Part shown: positions 59,654 to 64,000 of the stretch, one piece after another
Position numbering within the stretch: the stretch's first letter is position 1
Layout: the number at the start of each line of letters is the position of its first letter
Assembly: GCF_900176885.1 (NCBI RefSeq)
Contig: NZ_LT839648.1
Coordinates: forward strand, 587,276 to 651,275
Length of the DNA stretch: 64,000 bases
Source of the DNA: Oceanobacillus senegalensis
GTDB taxonomy: Bacteria > Bacillota > Bacilli > Bacillales > Amphibacillaceae
Reading direction: 5' to 3'
Position numbers and translations under genes: made by a program
Notes under the pieces: model-generated
Seen by the model: only the letters and a program-made list of their open reading frames with translations
Databases searched by the model: none
Told to the model about the DNA's origin: nothing

Positions 59654-59877
59654 TGCTTGTATTAACTAGAAAAAGCAATGAAGCCATACAAATAGGGGAG
59701 AACAATAAAATAAAAGTGATTGGGATAGAAGGAGATCAGGTGAAATTAGGAATCTCTGCTCCCAAGTCCGTTGAGATACATCGTAAAGAGATTTATCTTG
59801 AGATCAAAGAACAAAATAATGAAGCAGCAAATGTTTCCGTTGATCTTTTCTCTATGATAAAGGAGAGAGAAAAATAG
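59653..59877 (+). CDS. csrA: Carbon storage regulator CsrA
   Basis: RNA-binding translational repressor of flagellin. The 74-residue protein has the full fold: [45 protein letters not shown]. The frame extends one codon to a GTG at 59650; AGGAG spacing favours ATG 59653. It overlaps the fliW stop (TGATG). In relatives hag follows csrA within a few hundred bases; here fliS does. Confidence 0.94.
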   Translation: MLVLTRKSNEAIQIGENNKIKVIGIEGDQVKLGISAPKSVEIHRKEIYLEIKEQNNEAANVSVDLFSMIKEREK

Positions 59878-59967
59878 GAATTTTTCTATAGAAAACTTAA
59901 AGAGATCTAAAAATCTTGCCGATAAAAGAGATAGAAGATCCAATAAAGAATCATAAGGAGGAAGGAG

Positions 59968-60045
59968 ATGTCGTTAGAGAAAATGAGCCCATTCCTTTTT
60001 CCCTTTAAAGTTGATTCCACCAAGTTATTTCAGCTAAGTCTGTAG
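59968..60045 (+). other. Short frame with strong ribosome site, possible remnant of a deleted gene
   Basis: MSLEKMSPFLFPFKVDSTKL plus five residues, preceded by AAGGAGGAAGGAG. It lies exactly where hag, flaG and fliD would be expected between csrA and fliS, so it may be the 5' stub of a deleted gene or a tiny leader peptide. I cannot assign it. Confidence 0.3.
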
Positions 60046-60088
60046 TTCTATCTGTTTCAAATGAAGTATGAAAAAGGAGCGAGAAATA

Positions 60089-60493
60089 GTGGCAATGAAT
60101 AAAGCATATCATACATACCAAAATAATGCGGTTAATACAGCCTCTGGCGGAGAATTAACATTAATGCTTTACAATGGCTGTATGAAGTTTATTAAGCAAT
60201 CAATGAGAGATATGGAAGCGAATAATTATGAAGCAAAAAACACAAACATCCAAAAAGCGCAAAATATTATTCAGGAATTAATGATTACATTGGATACAAA
60301 AATTGAAATTTCCAAGCAAATGATGCCGCTATATGAATATATACATTTTCAACTAAAAGAAGCCAATGTGAAGAATGATGTAGAAAAATTAAAAGAGGTT
60401 CTAGGACTCATTACAGAATTTCGTGATACGTGGAAACAAGTTATTTTACAATCACGTCAACAAAAGTATTCTCAAGGTGAACAGGTAAAATGA
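60089..60493 (+). CDS. fliS: Flagellin chaperone FliS
   Basis: A 134-residue helical bundle chaperone for flagellin. Sequence: NKAYHTYQNNAVNTASGGEL, TLMLYNGCMKFIKQSM, a diagnostic LMLYNGC...KFI core, and the QELMITLDTKIEISKQMMPLYEY block. GGAG lies 9 bases before GTG 60089 (AMNKAYH); ATG 60095 is the alternative. Intact, although its client flagellin gene is not nearby. The stop overlaps the fliT start. Confidence 0.9.
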   Translation: MAMNKAYHTYQNNAVNTASGGELTLMLYNGCMKFIKQSMRDMEANNYEAKNTNIQKAQNIIQELMITLDTKIEISKQMMPLYEYIHFQLKEANVKNDVEKLKEVLGLITEFRDTWKQVILQSRQQKYSQGEQVK

Positions 60494-60859
60494 ATCGAGT
60501 ACAACCTGTTTACGATATTACGATAACGATGAAGGATATATTAGAGAATGATTTTTTCCCCTAATCAAAGAGAGGTTGTCATAGAAAGATTGAATTCTTT
60601 ATAAGTAAAAAGAGCAGAACATCTGAAGAAATTAGCCTCCCCCTTTTCAGAAGAAGAAAAAAAACTTGCAAATCAATTGCTACCTGTGAATACATATGTA
60701 AAGAATATGATGAAACAATTGTTTGCGGCATTAAAAACAGAAATGAAACAAGTAAAACGATAAAAGAAATCTAAACAAAGCTATACCAATCCATATCGAA
60801 ATGTACAAATTTTGGATGGCATGTATATGGATAAGAAAATGATAAAACCCTCCTGTTGA
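60490..60859 (+). pseudogene. fliT: Decayed flagellar protein FliT
   Basis: It begins MNRVQPVYDITITMKDILEN (normal FliT start, ATGA overlap with fliS), then a TAA after DFFP. In a second frame the rest of FliT is readable: REVVIERLNSL, stop, VKRAEHLKKLASPFSEEEKK LANQLLPVN, quoted in parts, FAALKTEMKQVKR, stop, KKSKQSYTNPYRNVQILDGM. One frameshift and two in-frame TAA codons make it clearly non-functional. Confidence 0.85.
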
Positions 60860-60874
60860 TAGGAGGTTTTTATC
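60841..60874 (+). terminator. Terminator after the fliS-fliT remnant
   Basis: GATAAAACCCTCCT pairs with AGGAGGTTTTTATC around a 6-base loop. Confidence 0.85.
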
Positions 60875-61048
60875 ATTTTATTACCTAATTGTTAATAGTA
60901 TGAAATAGACGTAAAATCATTCATGCGGGAAGGAAGAGTGCTCCTTTAAAAAAAAGAACGAATTTCGACACATCTTATTGTGCATTAAGCATGAATTTTC
61001 AGTCAAAATGTAGTATAATTTAAGTATAAGGAAAGGGGGACACTTCAT

Positions 61049-61603
61049 ATGAAATTTAACATTCGTGGTGAAAACATTGAGGTGACTGGAGCAATACGTG
61101 ATTATGTGGAGAAGAAAATCAGTAAATTGGAAAGATACTTCAACACACCTCCAGCATCCGATGTACATGTTAATTTAAGTGTCTATAATGATGAGCAACG
61201 TATTGAGGTAACCATTCCTATGACGAATCTATTATTACGTGGGGAAGTACAGCATCTTGATTTATATGCTGCGATTGATTTAGTTGTTGATAAACTAGAA
61301 AGACAAATACGGAAGCATAAGACAAAGATTAATCGTAAAATTCGTCAAAACGGTGCTCCTAAGCACGCCTTTGCTAAAATGGAAAAAGAAGCAGTTGCAG
61401 TAAAAGATGAAACTGATGATGAACTAGAAATTGTACGAACCAAACGCTTCAATTTAAAACCTATGGATCCAGAAGAAGCTATTCTTCAAATGGACATGTT
61501 AGGACATGAATTTTTCGTATTTACTAATGATAAGTCTGGTGAGTCCAATGTCGTCTATCGTCGTAAGGACGGTAAGTACGGCTTAATCGAACCAGTTGTA
61601 TAA
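61049..61603 (+). CDS. hpf: Ribosome hibernation promoting factor, long form
   Basis: Dimerises idle 70S ribosomes into 100S particles in stationary phase. The 184-residue protein has the N-terminal beta-alpha-beta RNA-binding domain (FNIRGENIEVTGAIRDYVEK, KISKLERYF) and the C-terminal dimerisation domain typical of the long form (KRFNLKPMDPEEAILQMDML, GHEFFVFTNDKSGESNVVYR, RKDGKYGLIEP). AAGGGGG precedes the ATG. As in B. subtilis it ends the flagellar block; secA-prfB would be expected next but an IS follows. Confidence 0.95.
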   Translation: MKFNIRGENIEVTGAIRDYVEKKISKLERYFNTPPASDVHVNLSVYNDEQRIEVTIPMTNLLLRGEVQHLDLYAAIDLVVDKLERQIRKHKTKINRKIRQNGAPKHAFAKMEKEAVAVKDETDDELEIVRTKRFNLKPMDPEEAILQMDMLGHEFFVFTNDKSGESNVVYRRKDGKYGLIEPVV

Positions 61604-61618
61604 TACTTATGAACAAAG

Positions 61619-61650
61619 CGACGATTCTCGAGTAGGGTCGTCGTTTTTTA
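61619..61650 (+). terminator. Terminator of hpf
   Basis: CGACGA pairs with TCGTCG around a 13-base loop, followed by TTTTTT. Confidence 0.85.
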
Positions 61651-61724
61651 GTTGCGATAAAAAGAGAATAGGTAAAAATGGTTCTAAGTCAAATGTTGGG
61701 GTGGGGCTATTAGCTCCTACCCCT

Positions 61725-62939
61725 TTAACCTATTAAATTGGCTACGGATTTAAATTGATGGTGTAATAATACCCTTAATCTCAATCGATCATATCTCTTG
61801 AATCCAAAGGCATTTCTCTTGATAACCTTTGTTTGATTATTCAATCCTTCAATAAACCCATTACTATACCCAAAGGCAAAGCTGTTCAATATTTCAGGTT
61901 GCCAATTTTGTAGCGTCTGTATCGCTTTTTCAAATTCCTCTAAACCCGCATCTTTTACTTGCGTATAAAACTGATACAGCCCTTCTTTAACCTCTTTCAT
62001 ATTATCTTTTCCTATTTTCTTTGCTTCTTCAAACCAAGTTCGATAAGATTCTTTTAACCCATAAGCTGTTCTCAAATCTTCTGATAACCCTAAATATCTT
62101 TCTAAGTACCAATGTTGTTTTGCGCTAAGGGCTTCATAATGCTTATAAAATACATGCTTCATTCGCTTGCACTTTTTACGATCATAAGGGTGGAATTCTT
62201 TTTGAACTCGTCTTCGCACACGTTCGAGTGCCCAATAAATATAACGACAGAAATGAAATCGATCCGCTATAATAATAGGATTCCCCAATGCTTGTTGAAC
62301 AGCTGATTTAAAGCTATGACTCATATCCATAATGACTATTTCTACTTTTTCTCCCTTTTCCTGTAGATACTTTTTCACCGTTTTTACGGACCGATCAGGA
62401 AGAATATCCAAAGGCTCACCTGTCTCACCATTACCGATAATGGTCTGATATTTACCTTTATTTGTATCGCCCTTATATTCATCGATCGCTATTACCCGTG
62501 GCAGAGCTTTAACCTCACGTAATTTACCAGCTGATACGTTATCAAAACGTCGCATAGCTGTATTGGATGACGTATGAAATTGGGCAGCAGTATCCTTGAA
62601 ATTCTTCCCCTTTATCACTCGAAAACCTAACGCCTGATTCCATTCCACCGTATGTCGCTGATAACGATAGACAATATTATTGTTTTCTACAAACCTCTTT
62701 CCACACTCACACCTATAACGACGCTTACGATAAAAAATATAGGTTCTACGTTCAAACAATTTTAAATGCTGAATTTTTTGCACTCGATAATCATGAATAC
62801 GCTCTGTTATCTCCCCACAAGAAGGGCATTTATGAGGTTTTTTTGGCAACTGAACATGAATATGAAAGGATCCCTCTATCTCCTCTGTTTTCGTTATTTT
62901 CATTTCTTCTAATCCAGGTAATTTCATGTTAAAATACAT
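61725..62939 (-). CDS. ISL3-family transposase
   Basis: A ~404-residue DDE transposase: N-terminal zinc-binding/HTH region (HKCPSCGEITERIHDYR, CECGKRF), catalytic region with VIAIDEYKGDTNKGKYQT (first Asp), IVIMDMSHSFKSAVQQALGN and IIADRFHFCRYI (second Asp region), and the late FAFGYSNGFIEGLNNQTKVI with the catalytic Glu. It appears full length and in frame. Possible starts are GTG 62960 and ATG 62939; AGGAG is 10 bases from the ATG. That ribosome site falls inside a long hairpin (62942-63006). Confidence 0.92.
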   Translation of the reverse strand: MYFNMKLPGLEEMKITKTEEIEGSFHIHVQLPKKPHKCPSCGEITERIHDYRVQKIQHLKLFERRTYIFYRKRRYRCECGKRFVENNNIVYRYQRHTVEWNQALGFRVIKGKNFKDTAAQFHTSSNTAMRRFDNVSAGKLREVKALPRVIAIDEYKGDTNKGKYQTIIGNGETGEPLDILPDRSVKTVKKYLQEKGEKVEIVIMDMSHSFKSAVQQALGNPIIIADRFHFCRYIYWALERVRRRVQKEFHPYDRKKCKRMKHVFYKHYEALSAKQHWYLERYLGLSEDLRTAYGLKESYRTWFEEAKKIGKDNMKEVKEGLYQFYTQVKDAGLEEFEKAIQTLQNWQPEILNSFAFGYSNGFIEGLNNQTKVIKRNAFGFKRYDRLRLRVLLHHQFKSVANLIG

Positions 62940-62941
62940 AT

Positions 62942-63006
62942 ACACGCAACTCCTATCCACTTGTTTCTCGTCAATTCAAGTTTAAAGGATATAGGAGCTT
63001 GCGTGT
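62942..63006 (-). promoter_or_regulatory. Hairpin covering the transposase ribosome site, with terminator-like T-run
   Basis: ACACGCAACTCCTATCC (62942-62958) pairs, with small bulges, with GGATATAGGAGCTTGCGTGT (62987-63006). In a transcript entering from outside the IS the ribosome site would be buried, a known way IS elements block impinging transcription. On the plus strand the stem is followed by seven T residues. Confidence 0.65.
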
Positions 63007-63060
63007 TTTTTTATGCTTAAATTTTATTAAAACCCCAACATATATTTTAGAGCCATAATA

Positions 63061-63097
63061 AAGAAGATAACCCAGATGACTCTTGGGTTATCTTCTT
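63061..63097. terminator. Terminator of pdhD
   Basis: Perfect 14-bp stem AAGAAGATAACCCA / TGGGTTATCTTCTT around a 9-base loop, just past the stop codon of the leftward gene. Confidence 0.9.
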
Positions 63098-63105
63098 AAT
63101 TTAAA

Positions 63106-64000
63106 TTACATTATATGAATTGGAGAACCTAACGCTACTTCTGCTGCCTCCATTGTAATTTCACCTAATGTTGGATGAGCATGAATAGTAAGTGCTAAGT
63201 CTTCTGCAGTCATACCAGCTTCAACAGCTAGTCCAATTTCAGAAATCATATCACTAGCGTTTGGTCCAGCGATTTGACCTCCTAGAATTAATCCATCCTC
63301 TTTACGAGTAATAAGTTTTAAGAAACCGTCTGTATTATTTAAGGATAATGCACGGCCATTTGCCGCGAATGGGAACTTACCAACCTTCACGTCATAGCCT
63401 TCTTCTTTTGCTTGTGCTTCAGTAAGACCAACCATAGCCAATTCTGGCTCAACGAAAGCAACAGCAGGAATACCAATATAATCAACTTCAGATTTTTCAC
63501 CGCTAATTGCTTCTGCAGCAATCTTACCTTCATAAGAAGCTTTATGCGCTAATGGAGCACCTGGTACAATATCACCAATAGCATAGATGTTCTTCACAGT
63601 TGTACGGGATTGTTTATCAACTTTAATAAGACCTTTTTCATCTAATTCGATACCCACTTGTTCCAAACCAATTTCACTTGTGTTTGGACGACGGCCTACA
63701 GTTACTAAGACATAATCCGCCTCAATTATTTCTTCTTTCCCTTTTACTTCATATGAAACTTTTACACCATCTTTTGTTTCTTCCACGCCTTTAGCCATTG
63801 CTTCTGTAATCACTGTAGCGCCTTTTTTCTTCAGACCTTTTTTAACTAATTGAGTCATCGATTTTTCAAATCCGCCTAAAATATCTTTTGCACCTTCTAG
63901 GAATGTAACCTCTGTACCAAAGTTAGCATAAGCAGTCCCTAGTTCTGTTCCAACATATCCAGCACCAATTACAACTAGTTTTTTAGGAATTTCTTTCAAA
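63106..64000 (-). CDS. pdhD: Dihydrolipoamide dehydrogenase, C-terminal part (5' end outside window)
   Basis: The E3 component of 2-oxoacid dehydrogenase complexes; reoxidises dihydrolipoamide with NAD+. About 298 C-terminal residues are seen, open to the right edge: the NAD-binding [34 protein letters not shown], the second FAD motif [22 protein letters not shown] and the catalytic HAHPTLGE (His-Glu). The N-terminal FAD motif and redox-active Cys pair lie beyond the window. It is probably the last gene of a pdhABCD operon, as a terminator follows. Confidence 0.93.
   Translation of the reverse strand, partial: LKEIPKKLVVIGAGYVGTELGTAYANFGTEVTFLEGAKDILGGFEKSMTQLVKKGLKKKGATVITEAMAKGVEETKDGVKVSYEVKGKEEIIEADYVLVTVGRRPNTSEIGLEQVGIELDEKGLIKVDKQSRTTVKNIYAIGDIVPGAPLAHKASYEGKIAAEAISGEKSEVDYIGIPAVAFVEPELAMVGLTEAQAKEEGYDVKVGKFPFAANGRALSLNNTDGFLKLITRKEDGLILGGQIAGPNASDMISEIGLAVEAGMTAEDLALTIHAHPTLGEITMEAAEVALGSPIHIM

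Larger units (their letters stand above)
61680..63054 (-). mobile_element. ISL3-family insertion sequence (~1375 bp)
   Basis: The ends are imperfect inverted repeats: GGTTCTAAGTCAAATGTTGG GGT (61680-61702) and, reading inward from 63054, GGCTCTAAAATATATGTTGG GGT, sharing GG-TCTAA and ATGTTGGGGT. GGnTCT starts are typical of ISL3 elements. It contains one transposase gene. The 8 bases outside each end (GTAAAAAT and ATAATAAA) do not match, so no target duplication is evident, and the neighbours are not those expected to be adjacent. Confidence 0.85.

Noticed and set aside
61672..63062. 8-bp target duplication around the ISL3 element
   Set aside because: GTAAAAAT and ATAATAAA do not match.
1..64000. 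tRNA or rRNA genes
   Set aside because: No cloverleaf with a TTCGANTC-type T-loop and no rRNA-like sequence was noticed on either strand; a covariance search would be decisive.

Overview
The window is low-GC DNA from a Bacillota genome. Gene content and order point to a Bacillaceae member of the Oceanobacillus/Virgibacillus type (an inference, since no rRNA or tRNA gene is present). The main anchors are the yvyE | degS-degU-degV ... comFA-comFC-yvyF-flgM-flgN-flgK-flgL-yviE-fliW-csrA-fliS-fliT-hpf block, known from Bacillus subtilis, plus ytaF, a sinR-like gene, a long-form hpf, Fur-box-controlled iron uptake, and strong AGGAGG-type ribosome sites throughout.

Layout. 1-5.3 kb: the end of a short-chain dehydrogenase gene, a divergent HPr kinase paralogue, a small membrane/HTH protein, an amidase, threonine dehydratase and an S33 peptidase-like hydrolase. 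5.7-10.7 kb: ytaF, then a Fur-controlled iron-siderophore ABC system (binding lipoprotein divergent from two permeases and an ATPase). 10.9-16.9 kb: topB, a 7Fe-type ferredoxin, a DinB-like protein, a yyaL-type gene broken by a 19-bp insertion at its CxxC site, and a secreted protein.

17.1-24.3 kb is the most unusual part. It holds a lipoprotein quinohemoprotein (PQQ propeller plus cytochrome c) dehydrogenase followed by a complete PQQ biosynthesis set: a 27-codon pqqA, then pqqB, pqqC, pqqD, pqqE and an MFS transporter. The block from pqqA to the transporter lies between two inverted copies of a ~122-125 bp palindromic, MITE-like element. PQQ synthesis is established mainly in Gram-negative bacteria, so a whole synthesis-plus-enzyme module in a Bacillaceae chromosome is noteworthy and looks acquired.

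24.6-41.7 kb: small membrane proteins, a Gln/Ala-only repeat protein, a holin-like protein, a betaine-type ABC importer, a 5'-truncated purine permease, acyl-ACP thioesterase, GH13 glucosidase, Fur-box flavodoxin, transporters, an orphan CheW, a HAD phosphatase, and a yeiH-type exporter divergent from a LysR regulator across a perfect 12-bp inverted repeat. 41.7-45.9 kb: a repeat-rich stretch with several copies of a TTATCGCAGGTTAAGG element, a P-loop protein, an IDEAL-domain protein, a decayed penicillin-binding protein gene, a sinR-like gene and a 49-codon gene.

45.9-61.6 kb follows the B. subtilis degSU-comF-flagellar order, interrupted by a Baeyer-Villiger monooxygenase/esterase pair between degV and comFA. 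Its flagellar part is decaying: flgK, flgL and yviE carry single-base frameshifts, fliT has a frameshift and two stops, yviE is 3'-truncated, and hag and fliD are absent between csrA and fliS. 61.7-64 kb: an ISL3-family insertion sequence sits exactly where synteny breaks (hpf | IS | pdhD, instead of hpf-secA).
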